A stretch of 64,000 nt of DNA from Actinoallomurus sp963736325. Lineage in GTDB: Bacteria; Actinomycetota; Actinomycetes; Streptosporangiales; Streptosporangiaceae. A program made the position numbers and the translations under genes. The notes below the pieces were generated by a model. The model was given only the letters and a program-made list of their open reading frames with translations, had not been told where the DNA came from and ran no database searches. The DNA lies in the NCBI GenBank assembly GCA_963736325.1, contig CAVTOG010000016.1:558001-622000 (forward strand), in the 5' to 3' direction. Shown here piece by piece: positions 26,167-34,385 of the stretch (the stretch's first letter is position 1; each line of letters begins with the position of its first letter).

Positions 26167-26799
26167 ATGGATGAGAAAGAACTTCTGGCGGAGCGGTTCG
26201 AGTCCGACCGGAGTCACCTGCGGGCGGTGGCGTACCGGATGCTCGGATCGCTCACCGAGGCGGACGACGCGGTCCAGGAGGCCTGGCTGCGCCTCAACCG
26301 CTCCGACGTCAGCGAGGTCGCGAACCTCGGCGGATGGCTGACGACCGTCGTCGCCCGCGTGTGCCTGGACATGCTCCGCTCGCGTACGTCACGGCGCGAG
26401 GACCCCATGGACGTGGGCGTGCCCGACCCGGTGGTCAGCCTCACCGGCGCGACCGACCCCGAGCAGCAGGCCCTGCTCGCCGACTCGGTCGGCCTCGCGA
26501 TGCTCGTCATCCTCCAGACCCTCGAACCCGCCGAACGCCTCGCGTTCGTCCTCCACGACATGTTCGCGGTGCCGTACGAGGAGATCGCGCCCATCGTCGG
26601 CCGCTCCACGGTCGCGGCCCGCCAGCTCGCCAGCCGCGCCCGCCGCCGCGTACAGGAGAAGGCACCGGTGCACGAGACCGACCTCACCCGCCAGCGCGAG
26701 GTCGTCGACGCCTTCCTCGCCGCGGACGGCCGGATCGCCGAGATCGACATCCTCGCCGACCCCGAACGCCTCCGCCGTCTCGACCTCACGCCCCTGTGA
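26167..26799 (+). CDS. ECF41/SigJ-type sigma factor lacking its SnoaL domain
   Basis: A 210-residue sigma factor. Region 2 (YRMLGSLTEADDAVQEAWLRL) and region 4 (LEPAERLAFVLHDMFAVPYEEIAPIVGR) are intact. ECF41/SigJ proteins carry after region 4 a SnoaL-like domain that opens with VVDAFLAA and ends with GRIxEIDxLADPERLRRLDL. Here VVDAFLAA is joined directly to DGRIAEIDILADPERL, so about 80-100 residues are missing in frame. In ECF41 proteins the C-terminal extension modulates activity, so this form may be deregulated. The usual partner gene (a COE/carboxymuconolactone decarboxylase-like protein) is not adjacent. Confidence 0.8.
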   Translation: MDEKELLAERFESDRSHLRAVAYRMLGSLTEADDAVQEAWLRLNRSDVSEVANLGGWLTTVVARVCLDMLRSRTSRREDPMDVGVPDPVVSLTGATDPEQQALLADSVGLAMLVILQTLEPAERLAFVLHDMFAVPYEEIAPIVGRSTVAARQLASRARRRVQEKAPVHETDLTRQREVVDAFLAADGRIAEIDILADPERLRRLDLTPL

Positions 26800-26823
26800 G
26801 TCCGCCGGGCCCATCATGGTGGC

Positions 26824-27333
26824 ATGCGCATCACGCTGATCGAGGGGGACATCACCCGGCAGGAGGCCGACGCGGTGGTCAACGCCGCCAACTCGTCGTT
26901 GCTCGGCGGTGGCGGCGTCGACGGGGCGATCCACCGCAACGGCGGCCCGGAGATCCTCGCCGCCTGCCGTGACCTCCGGGCCTCCCACTACGGCAAGGGC
27001 CTGCCGACCGGCCAGGCGGTGGCGACGACGGCGGGCCGACTGCCGGCCCGCTGGGTGATCCACACGGTCGGGCCGGTCCACTCCGAATCCGAGGACCGGT
27101 CCGCGCTGCTCGTCTCCTGCTACCGCGAGTCGCTCCGGGTCGCCGACGAACTGGGCGCCAAGACCGTCGCCTTTCCGGCGATCTCCGCGGGCATCTACGG
27201 CTGGCCCATCGACGACGCCGCGCGCATCGCGGTCCGCACCGTACGCGGCACTCCGTCGTCCGTGGAGGAGGCGAGGTTCGTCCTGTTCACACCGGGCGTC
27301 CTCGCCGCCTTCGAACAGGCCGCCGGCGCCTGA
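26824..27333 (+). CDS. macrodomain protein, O-acetyl-ADP-ribose deacetylase type
   Basis: A 169-residue single macrodomain of the YmdB/MacroD class, which hydrolyses O-acetyl-ADP-ribose or removes ADP-ribose from acidic residues. NAANSSLLGGGGVDGAIHRNGG has the catalytic Asn/Asp loop. The second phosphate loop is AFPAISAGIYGWP. It starts 25 bp after the sigma gene, in the same direction. An ADP-ribosyltransferase toxin fragment occurs at 56.5 kb, but no functional link is implied. Confidence 0.9.
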   Translation: MRITLIEGDITRQEADAVVNAANSSLLGGGGVDGAIHRNGGPEILAACRDLRASHYGKGLPTGQAVATTAGRLPARWVIHTVGPVHSESEDRSALLVSCYRESLRVADELGAKTVAFPAISAGIYGWPIDDAARIAVRTVRGTPSSVEEARFVLFTPGVLAAFEQAAGA

Positions 27334-27375
27334 GACGCCCGGCGCACACGTGCGTGCGCCGGGCATCGAAACCGG

Positions 27376-28101
27376 TCAGGCGCCCATCGCGTGCGGCGCG
27401 CGCGTGGCCATTCTGGGCATGTGCTCACGCGCGAGCAGCGCGCCCGCGGCGAGGACCCACAGGGCCAGCAGGATGGCCGGAATGTACGACGCGAGGAAGC
27501 CGCCCGGCGCCCAGGCACCGCGCGTCGCCCACACCGTGAACGCCGCGATGATGGAGATCAGGGCGACGACCCCGGCGAAATAGGCCATCCACATCGGGAA
27601 CACATGCGTGCGCGCGATCGCGATGGCGCACGCGATGAGTGGTACGGCCACCGCGAGTCCGCCGATGGTCCCCATCACCATGGCCGTGCTGAACGGCACG
27701 GCGGCGAGGATCAGCAAACCCGCGTGGACGGTCAGTGCGTAGGTCATGGCGCCGAACAACGACGCCGCGACGAACGCGATCGCTGAGACGAGCGTGAACC
27801 CGGCGAGCACGACCGAGGGCGCGTCGCTCATGTCGTCCGCGCGCCGGAAGGCGGTGGCCAGTGCCGCGCCGAACCACAGGAGCAGAGCCGCGGCGATCGC
27901 GTAGAGCAGCGTCGCCAGCAGGATCCTGCCGCGGTTGTCGTTCATGAACGTGGCGATCACGCCCATGGTGTCGTTGCTTCTCGGCGTGCTGCCCATCACC
28001 AGGCGCCCGACGATCGCGAAAATCACCGCGCCGATGCCTGCGAGGCCACCCCATCGCATTCCGTGGCCCTCACGCATGCGCATCTCGTGGCCTTCGCGCA
28101 T
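27376..28101 (-). CDS. multi-helix membrane protein
   Basis: ATG 28101 lies 9 nt after a GAGGAG site, better than ATG 28110, which abuts it. The 241 residues begin with a twice-repeated Met/Arg/Glu/Gly/His motif (MREGHEMRMREGHGMR). About seven hydrophobic helices follow, the first at VIFAIVGRLVMG and the last at AILLALWVLAAGALLA. The layout resembles DUF4386-like membrane proteins, but I cannot assign the family. It ends facing the macrodomain gene. Confidence 0.7.
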   Translation of the reverse strand: MREGHEMRMREGHGMRWGGLAGIGAVIFAIVGRLVMGSTPRSNDTMGVIATFMNDNRGRILLATLLYAIAAALLLWFGAALATAFRRADDMSDAPSVVLAGFTLVSAIAFVAASLFGAMTYALTVHAGLLILAAVPFSTAMVMGTIGGLAVAVPLIACAIAIARTHVFPMWMAYFAGVVALISIIAAFTVWATRGAWAPGGFLASYIPAILLALWVLAAGALLAREHMPRMATRAPHAMGA

Positions 28102-28298
28102 GACAATCATCTCCTCAGATGTGCCGGAGTCGTAATTCCACGTTTCTCCAGCTCGCGGGGCACGCCCATGGTCGAAGGTCCTGAAATCGGTTCCGAATTC
28201 AGGCGCATTGAACGGTGAAAGCGGGCATTCGGCTCCTTACCGGAGCGTCAGGGCACGGCACCGCGTCCGGCGAGGCCGCGCCGTACGCCGCCGGGCCG

Positions 28299-29141
28299 TC
28301 ACGGCCCTGACAGGCGGTCAGACGGGGCCACCGCCGACCAGGGGAGCGTCATCTCGCCGAGCCGCCAGCGGCCACGGCCACCCAGTGGCGCCCGCGTGTG
28401 GACGGGGTGCTCGCGCGCCAGCAGCTCGACCGCGGTGACCCAGCGCTGGCGCGGCCCGAACACCGACTGCGGCGCGGCGACCGCCCACGCACGGTCGAAC
28501 GCGGTCAGCAGCCCGTGGACCCGTTCGCCCGGCACGTTGCGGTGGATGAGGGTCTTCGGCAGGCGCTCGGCCAGCTCGGAGGGGTGGGACAACGACCGGA
28601 GGTGCGCGGCGAAGGTGATCGTACGAGGCACGGCCTCCCGGTCCAGCGCCGCCCAGACGGCGAGCCGGCCGGTCTCGCCGCAGGTGCCCTCGACGAGCAC
28701 GCCGTCCGGCGCCAGACCGGCGCGCAAGCGGTCCCACGCGGTCCACGCCTCGGCCTCGCCGTACTGGCGCAGCACGTTGAACGCCCTGATCAGCGACGGC
28801 CGCCGCTCGACGGGCAGCTCGAACCCGCCGAGCCGGAAGGACAGCCCTTCGCGCTGGTACGGCTTGGCCGCCGCGACCCGGGCCGGGTCGATCTCGATGC
28901 CCACGACCTCGACCCGCGGATGCACCTCCCGCAGCCGCGAGAACAGCTCCGCCGTCGTGACCGGCGACGCGCCGTAGCCCAGGTCGACGACCAGCGGGCG
29001 CGCCTCGCGGCGGAGGGCCGGGCCGTACACGTGTGTGATCCAGCGGTCGACGCGGCGCAGCCGGTTGGGCGCGGTCGTCCCCCGGGTGACCGCGCCCTCG
29101 GGCCGTCGCGTGCGTGCGACGCGCCGGGCTTCCTTCGGCAC
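28299..29141 (-). CDS. class I SAM-dependent methyltransferase-like protein
   Basis: A 280-residue protein with a Rossmann-type SAM site. Motif I is LVVDLGYGASPVTTAE and the motif II acidic residue is in VVGIEIDPARV. The fold continues with FELPVERRPSLIRAFNVLRQYGE and ends in an RWRLGEMTLPW segment. The substrate is unknown. It starts at GTG 29141, 10 bp after the SDR gene stop, so the two are probably one transcript. This actinobacterial family is common but uncharacterised. Confidence 0.78.
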   Translation of the reverse strand: MPKEARRVARTRRPEGAVTRGTTAPNRLRRVDRWITHVYGPALRREARPLVVDLGYGASPVTTAELFSRLREVHPRVEVVGIEIDPARVAAAKPYQREGLSFRLGGFELPVERRPSLIRAFNVLRQYGEAEAWTAWDRLRAGLAPDGVLVEGTCGETGRLAVWAALDREAVPRTITFAAHLRSLSHPSELAERLPKTLIHRNVPGERVHGLLTAFDRAWAVAAPQSVFGPRQRWVTAVELLAREHPVHTRAPLGGRGRWRLGEMTLPWSAVAPSDRLSGP

Positions 29142-29151
29142 GGCGAGGCGG

Positions 29152-29916
29152 CTACACGCGGTGGACCTTGTGGGCCGCGGCCTGCGCGCGCGGCTGGACG
29201 TCGATCCGGTCGATGTTGACGTGCGCGGGCCGGGTCACCGCCCAGGCGACGCAGTCCGCGATGTCGTCGGCGTTCAGCGGCTCCGGCACGCCCTCGTACG
29301 CCTTGGCGGCCTTCTTCTCGTCGCCCTTGAAGCGCACGAGCGAGAACTCGTCGGTGCGCACCATGCCGGGCGCGACCTCGGTCACCCGCACCGGCTGGTC
29401 GTACAGCTCCAGGCGGAGGGTGTCGTTGACCGCCGCGGCGGCGTGCTTGGCGGCGGTGTACCCGGCGCCGCCCTCGTACACCGCGTGCCCGGCCAGCGAG
29501 GTGAGGTTCACGATGTGCCCCTCGCCGCTCTCGATGATCTTGGGCAGCAGTGCACGGGTGACGCGCATCAGGCCGAGCACGTTCGTGTCGTACATCCGCT
29601 GCCAGTCATCGGTGTTCGCCGCGGACACCGGGTCGAGCCCGAAGGCGCCGCCGGCGTTGTTCACCAGGACGTGGCACTGCTTCAGGCCGGCCGCGAGGGA
29701 GTCCACCGACTCCTGGTCCGTGACGTCGAGCGTGACCACCGCGACGCCGTTGCGGCGCCCCTGCGGGTCGGAGCCCTCGATCTCGGACTTCAGCTTCTCC
29801 AGTCGGTCGCGGCGGCGCGCCGCCAGGACCACGTCGAACCCCTCGGCCGCGAGCCTGCGTGCGGTCGCCGCGCCGATGCCACTGCTCGCTCCCGTCACCA
29901 CTGCTGTCTTTCGCAC
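29152..29916 (-). CDS. SDR family oxidoreductase (YdfG-like)
   Basis: GTG 29916 gives 254 residues starting VRKTAVVTGASSGIGAATA. The classical SDR features are complete: TGASSGIG cofactor loop, NNAGG, Ser in LTSLAG and the YTAAKHA catalytic Tyr/Lys. An Arg pair after the beta-2 strand (AARRRDRL) favours NADP. It resembles YdfG-type 3-hydroxy acid or serine dehydrogenases. A longer frame to 29961 is possible but unlike the family N-terminus. It is divergent from mshA across about 110 bp. Confidence 0.87.
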   Translation of the reverse strand: MRKTAVVTGASSGIGAATARRLAAEGFDVVLAARRRDRLEKLKSEIEGSDPQGRRNGVAVVTLDVTDQESVDSLAAGLKQCHVLVNNAGGAFGLDPVSAANTDDWQRMYDTNVLGLMRVTRALLPKIIESGEGHIVNLTSLAGHAVYEGGAGYTAAKHAAAAVNDTLRLELYDQPVRVTEVAPGMVRTDEFSLVRFKGDEKKAAKAYEGVPEPLNADDIADCVAWAVTRPAHVNIDRIDVQPRAQAAAHKVHRV

Positions 29917-30027
29917 GCAGGCATCATCGCAGCCGTCCCGCACGAGCGGACAAGGGACCACGACTGCCCGGCCATAGAGGGAATGCCGGAGAGCGGTCAG
30001 TAGGTTCTTGTACCGGAGGTGGTGCCA

Positions 30028-31293
30028 GTGTCAGGTATCGGCCGGATCGCGACGATCAGTGTTCACACGTCGCCCCTCGACCAGCCGGGAACCGGAGACG
30101 CCGGCGGGATGAACGTCTACATCGTCGAAGTCGCCAAGCGGATGGCCGAGCGCGGCGTCGAGGTCGACCTGTTCACGCGGGCGACCACACGCGCCCTGCC
30201 ACCGGTCGCCGAGCTGGCCCCCGGCGTGTTCGTACGGCACGTTCCCGCCGGTCCGTTCGAGGAACTCGACAAGAGCGAGCTGCCTCGCCAGATGTGCGCG
30301 TTCACCTCGGGGCTGCTGCGCACCGAAGCCGTGCACGAGCCCGGCCACTACGACGTCATCCACTCGCACTACTGGCTCTCCGGCCAGGCGGGCTGGGCCG
30401 CGCGGCGCCGTTGGGGCGTGCCGCTCGTCCACTCGATGCACACGCTCGCCAAGGTCAAGAACGCCGCGCTCGCCGAAGGCGACGCGCCCGAGCCCCTCGG
30501 GCGCGTGGTCGGCGAGCAGCGGATCGTCGACTACGCCGACCGCCTCATCGCCAACACCGACGACGAGGCCGAACAGCTCACCTCTCTCTACGACGCCGAC
30601 GCCGACCAGGTAGCGACCGTCCTGCCGGGTGCCGACCTGTCGACCTTCACCCCCGACGTGCCCGCGGTAGAGGCCCGGCGCCGCCTCGGCCTGCCCGTGG
30701 ACCGGACCATCCTCCTCTTCGTCGGCCGCATCCAGCCCCTCAAAGCGCCCGACGTGCTCCTGCGCGCCGCCGCGCGCATGGTCGAACACGACCCCGCGCT
30801 CCGCGACCACCTCCTCGTGGCCGTCGTCGGCGGGCCCAGCGGCTCGGCACGCGCCCGGCCGGAAGAACTGCGACGGCTGGCCATCTCCCTCGGCATCGAG
30901 GACATCGTGCACTTCGCGCCGCCGTGCCCCCAGGCCGAACTGGCCGACTGGTACCGCGCCGCCGACATCACCGTCGTCCCCTCCCACAGCGAGTCCTTCG
31001 GCCTGGTCGCGGTCGAGTCGCAGGCCTGCGGCACCCCGGTCGTCGCGGCCTCCGTCGGCGGCCTGCGCACGGCCGTACGCCACGGGGAGTCCGGTCTCCT
31101 CGTCCACGGGCACGACCCCGGGGAGTACGCCCGCGTGCTGCGCCACCTGCTCGACGCCCCCGCACGGCTGCGCGGCATGTCACGCGCCGCCGTACGCCAC
31201 GCCGCGCAGTTCGACTGGCAGGGCACGGCCGATCGCCTGATCGCCGTGTACACCGAGGTCGTGAGCGAGGCCGCGATGGCCGTCTCGGCCTGA
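30028..31293 (+). CDS. mshA: D-inositol-3-phosphate glycosyltransferase MshA
   Basis: A 421-residue GT4 glycosyltransferase that joins GlcNAc from UDP-GlcNAc to inositol-3-phosphate, the first step of mycothiol synthesis. The N-terminal LDQPGTGDAGGMNVY loop binds acceptor. HSHYWLSGQ, LFVGRIQPLKAPDVL and the ESFGLVAVESQACGTPVV donor-site motif are all present. GTG 30028 lies 8 nt after GGAGG; GTG 30019 and 30022 overlap that site. It is followed by ybjN-like and gpmA genes, as in other actinomycetes. Confidence 0.95.
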   Translation: MSGIGRIATISVHTSPLDQPGTGDAGGMNVYIVEVAKRMAERGVEVDLFTRATTRALPPVAELAPGVFVRHVPAGPFEELDKSELPRQMCAFTSGLLRTEAVHEPGHYDVIHSHYWLSGQAGWAARRRWGVPLVHSMHTLAKVKNAALAEGDAPEPLGRVVGEQRIVDYADRLIANTDDEAEQLTSLYDADADQVATVLPGADLSTFTPDVPAVEARRRLGLPVDRTILLFVGRIQPLKAPDVLLRAAARMVEHDPALRDHLLVAVVGGPSGSARARPEELRRLAISLGIEDIVHFAPPCPQAELADWYRAADITVVPSHSESFGLVAVESQACGTPVVAASVGGLRTAVRHGESGLLVHGHDPGEYARVLRHLLDAPARLRGMSRAAVRHAAQFDWQGTADRLIAVYTEVVSEAAMAVSA

Positions 31294-31303
31294 GAGGAGA
31301 CGC

Positions 31304-31807
31304 ATGAGCGACGCCGACCAGGAGCTGAAGGCGATCCTGGACGACCAGGAGCTGGAGTACGAGCGCCCGCGCCCCGGCGCGTACCTGGTGAAGCTGCCCG
31401 GCCAGCACAAGCTCGCCACGATGACGTGGCTCATCGCCGGCGACCACAGCCTGCACGTCGAGGCGTTCTTCTGCCGCCAGCCCGACGAGAACCATCAGGA
31501 GTTCTACGGCTGGCTGCTCCGCAAGAACGGCGGGATGTACGGCGTGGGCTTCGCGCTCGACCCCGTCGGCGACGTGTACCTCGTGGGACGGCTCCCGCTG
31601 TCGGCCGTGACCCCCGACGAGATCGACCGCGTCCTCGGCTGCGTGCTCACCTACTCCGACGAGAACTTCGACCACGCCCTAGAACTCGGCTTCGCCGGCT
31701 CCATCCGGCGCGAGTGGGAATGGCGGGTCAAGCGCGGAGAGAGCCTCGCCAACCTCCGTCCGTTCGCACGGATCCTGCCCGACCGGCCCGCGACCGACGA
31801 GGCCTGA
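31304..31807 (+). CDS. YbjN domain protein
   Basis: A 167-residue YbjN-domain (type III chaperone-like fold) protein with the pattern KLPGQHKLATMTWLIAGDHSL, FFCRQPDENHQEFYGWLLRKN and a C-terminal helix. GAGGAG precedes ATG 31304 by 5 nt. The gene sits between mshA and gpmA, a conserved place in actinomycetes (Rv0487 in M. tuberculosis). Its role is unknown; such proteins often act as protein-stabilising or stress-tolerance factors. Confidence 0.85.
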   Translation: MSDADQELKAILDDQELEYERPRPGAYLVKLPGQHKLATMTWLIAGDHSLHVEAFFCRQPDENHQEFYGWLLRKNGGMYGVGFALDPVGDVYLVGRLPLSAVTPDEIDRVLGCVLTYSDENFDHALELGFAGSIRREWEWRVKRGESLANLRPFARILPDRPATDEA

Positions 31808-31845
31808 ACGCGCAGGCCGAGGGCTTTCATCAGGCGAGCACCCAG

Positions 31846-31851
31846 TAGGCT
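31846..31851 (+). promoter_or_regulatory. gpmA: -10 element for a leaderless gpmA mRNA
   Basis: TAGGCT ends 8 nt before ATG 31860, the same arrangement as upstream of alaX (7616). No Shine-Dalgarno sequence intervenes. Confidence 0.5.
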
Positions 31852-31859
31852 CGCTGCCC

Positions 31860-32606
31860 ATGGCGACATTGGTACTTCTCCGACATGGCGAGAGCGTCTG
31901 GAACGCCGAAGGCCTCTTCACCGGCTGGGTGGACGTTGATCTGTCCGAGAAAGGCGAGGAGGAGGCCGTCAACGGCGGCGACCTTCTACTCGACGCCGGT
32001 CTCCGCTTGGACGTCGTGCACACCTCGGTGCTCAAGCGCGCGATCCGCACGGCCAACATCGCGCTCGACGCCGCCGAGCAGATCTGGATCCCCGTACGAC
32101 GGTCGTGGCGCCTCAACGAGCGCCATTACGGCGCCCTCCAGGGCAAGAACAAGGCTCAGACCCGTGAGGAGTACGGCGAGGAGCAGTTCACGACCTGGCG
32201 CCGCTCCTACGACACGCCCCCACCGCCGATCGCCGACAGCGACCCGCTGTCCCAGGCCAACGACCCCCGCTACGCGCTCCTACCGTCGGAGCTACGCCCA
32301 CGCACCGAATGCCTGGCCGACGTGGTCGACCGGCTGCTCCCGTACTGGTACGACTCGATCGTCCCCGACCTCGCTGCGGGCCGTAACGTCCTGGTCGCCG
32401 CCCACGGCAACTCACTCCGCGCCCTGGTGAAACATCTCGACGCGATCTCCGACGAGGACATCGCGGGGCTGAACATCCCGACCGGCATCCCGCTGCAGTA
32501 CGAGCTGGACGAGGACTTCGAGCCGCTGAAGAAGGGCGGCGAATACCTCGACCCCGAGGCCGCCAAGGCGTCCATCGAGGCGGTCAAGAACCAGGGTAAG
32601 AAGTAG
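31860..32606 (+). CDS. gpmA: 2,3-bisphosphoglycerate-dependent phosphoglycerate mutase
   Basis: A 248-residue GpmA that interconverts 3- and 2-phosphoglycerate in glycolysis through a phosphohistidine. LLRHGESVWNAEGLFTGW carries the catalytic His at residue 9. ERHYGALQGKNKAQTRE and AAHGNSLRALVKHLD (second His) are intact. In related genomes phoU-senX3-regX3 follows directly. Here 4.6 kb of accessory DNA separates them. Confidence 0.95.
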   Translation: MATLVLLRHGESVWNAEGLFTGWVDVDLSEKGEEEAVNGGDLLLDAGLRLDVVHTSVLKRAIRTANIALDAAEQIWIPVRRSWRLNERHYGALQGKNKAQTREEYGEEQFTTWRRSYDTPPPPIADSDPLSQANDPRYALLPSELRPRTECLADVVDRLLPYWYDSIVPDLAAGRNVLVAAHGNSLRALVKHLDAISDEDIAGLNIPTGIPLQYELDEDFEPLKKGGEYLDPEAAKASIEAVKNQGKK

Positions 32607-32676
32607 ACCTGAGTGTCGAACAGCCCCCTCACCTCCGTTCTCGTCACAGATAAAGGGGCCGCTCGTCGCTTTGGGT

Positions 32677-32691
32677 CGTCTGTGGGCCGTC
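32677..32691. repeat. 15-bp direct repeat, left copy
   Basis: CGTCTGTGGGCCGTC recurs exactly at 35791-35805. The pair brackets the STAS, receiver-like and secreted-protein genes. It may be an insertion scar. Confidence 0.4.
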
Positions 32692-33086
32692 AGAGGTTCG
32701 GCTCAGCCGCCTCGAACACGGCTCGGTGCCTATGACGGCGCAGGTCCGTGCGCTTCCCAAGCTGTTGGTGCTCCAAGGGACGCACGGACACTGATCGGGA
32801 GTCGGCGTCCTATCTCCATCGACGCGGCATGCCTCCATGCGGGCTGTCGACCACCAGTGGTGCCGATCCTGCTGCGAGGTAAGGGTGATCAGGGAAGTCG
32901 GTGTGGGTGTTCGGTCTCGACACGGCCCTCACTGAGGGCTGCCTCTGCTAACGACCTTGGAAGACCGTGGACCGATTTGGACAATACGCTGATCCAGCAG
33001 CAGTTCAGGGGACGGTTCTGGATGGCTAGACAGCATTGTTCTTGCCACGGATAAGACTGCCGAACCGTGGTGTAGCCGTATCAAGT

Positions 33087-33128
33087 GCGGCGGCGCGTCG
33101 CGCCGCAGCAGCTCCGCTGCGCCGCCGC
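33087..33128 (-). terminator. hairpin after the STAS gene
   Basis: Ten-base arms GCGGCGGCGC (33087-33096) and GCGCCGCCGC (33119-33128) lie 46 bp past the STAS gene stop. Inner bases can also pair (CGCGTCGCG). Confidence 0.5.
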
Positions 33129-33174
33129 GAGGTCCAGGCCGCCGCGTACATGTCGGCGGGTACAGGGCCTGGCC

Positions 33175-33537
33175 TCAGTCAGTGACCATGAGTCCGGGCA
33201 GGGTCTCCCAGCCGAGGACATGCAACAAGATGCGCAGGTCTCTCGGGAGCCCATGCAAGGTGACGTGCCTGGCTGGTTCGTAGTCGCCGGCCGAACAGGG
33301 ATAGACCATGCCGCTGGGTGAGACCAAGCCGACGATGATCCCGAGACCGGCGGCGTCGCAGGAACGCACACCGGACAGATGAACGTGGACGTCGTCGTCA
33401 TGCTCGATGAGCTTGTTTAGGGCATCTGTGAGTGGGGCGCGCGTCGAGCGGACAATCTGGCCAGCCAGGGCGAGCCCGTCAGGTGTCCTCGTGATGGTCA
33501 AGATCCCATCGTCATACAGGGCCTGGGTATTAACCAC
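33175..33537 (-). CDS. STAS domain protein lacking the phospho-serine
   Basis: A 120-residue single STAS domain, the fold of anti-anti-sigma factors. GTG 33537 follows a GGGGGGGA site. The core VHVHLSGVRSCDAAGLGIIVGL aligns with the SpoIIAA phosphorylation loop (usual D-S-S-G), but Asp61 is followed by Ala-Ala-Gly. It cannot be phosphorylated there and may act as a constitutive sigma-regulator binder, as in some MEDS/STAS pairs. A receiver-like gene follows upstream on the same strand (gap 156 bp). The RsbW-like ATPase at 25424 is a possible but untested partner. Confidence 0.8.
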   Translation of the reverse strand: MVNTQALYDDGILTITRTPDGLALAGQIVRSTRAPLTDALNKLIEHDDDVHVHLSGVRSCDAAGLGIIVGLVSPSGMVYPCSAGDYEPARHVTLHGLPRDLRILLHVLGWETLPGLMVTD

Positions 33538-33693
33538 GAGAAATCCCCCCCGGCAACGTTACCTCTATGTGCAAGAACGGTGCAGAGCGGGACCGGGGAA
33601 GGCTGGCGCCCCTGGTGCCGATCGAGATGACCAACGCGATATGTCACCTGGCGCGGTACCCGTTCACCATCGGGATCGGATCCGGGCATGCCG

Positions 33694-34074
33694 TTACGGC
33701 TGGGTCCGTTGGCTGCGCGAGCGCGCAAGACGGGCGGCTCGGGTAACGGCCGCGCGGACTGAGTCTCCGTGTATCTGGTTCGTGGGTAGGAACGCGAAGC
33801 GGTCAGTTGATGGACGCTCCTCGTAGGCGGAGGTCAAGATCACCACTGGTCGATCACCGTCGGTGGACCGCGTGAGCTGGGATGCGCATTCGATGCCGCT
33901 TTCTTGGCCGAGCCGCAGGCCGACCACGACCACGTCGGGGTGGTGCTGGGCGTTCAGCTGAAGCGCCCCAATGATCGACGTTGCCAGCCCAACGACGTCC
34001 AGCCCATCGCGGGCCAACTGGATACCGATGGCCCGCGCGTAGATCATCGTCTCGCTGACCACCAGACATCGCAC
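33694..34074 (-). CDS. degenerate response-regulator receiver domain
   Basis: GTG 34074, after GGAAGGGTGG, gives 126 residues; ATG 34092 is the alternative. The fold pattern of a CheY-like receiver is clear (VRCLVVSET, a Val-rich strand in PDVVVVGLRLGQESG, VVILTSAYEE). The phosphorylated Asp is Gly52, the acidic pair is Ser7-Glu8, and the conserved Lys (normally LPK) is replaced in FLPTNQI. There is no output domain. It should be phosphorylation-independent. It lies beside the STAS gene. Confidence 0.7.
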   Translation of the reverse strand: MRCLVVSETMIYARAIGIQLARDGLDVVGLATSIIGALQLNAQHHPDVVVVGLRLGQESGIECASQLTRSTDGDRPVVILTSAYEERPSTDRFAFLPTNQIHGDSVRAAVTRAARLARSRSQRTQP

Positions 34075-34385
34075 AGCCACCCTTCCACACATACCATGCG
34101 ACCCTGCGCCACGACATCGCAGGTAGAGACAAGAACGCGACCCCCACCTGAGGCGATCAGTGCGGGCCTGTCGGTGCACTGGTCGACGCTGGATCACCGC
34201 GACGGTGGATTCGCACCCCATCTCGTCATTCGTGGCTTCTCGGAGCGTCAGCGGTGATCGATTCCATGTGTGGAGTTGACCCGATCGCGGCACTCAGCGT
34301 TTTCGCGGATGGGTAGCTGATAGCCACGACCCGGCGGTGGCTGCCGGTTCGCGTGTCCTGTCGGTTCCCGGCTGTGGGGTATGAA

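Larger units (their letters stand above)
32607..33174. other. 568-bp gap without a gene, start of accessory segment
   Basis: No frame here has a convincing start and codon pattern. It contains one copy of a 15-bp direct repeat (32677-32691) and, at its right end, a GC-rich hairpin (33087-33128). GC content is lower and more mixed than in the flanking housekeeping genes. Confidence 0.5.

Noticed and set aside
32671..33054. 127-codon frame after gpmA
   Set aside because: No ribosome-binding site, irregular codon use and no family pattern; treated as non-coding.
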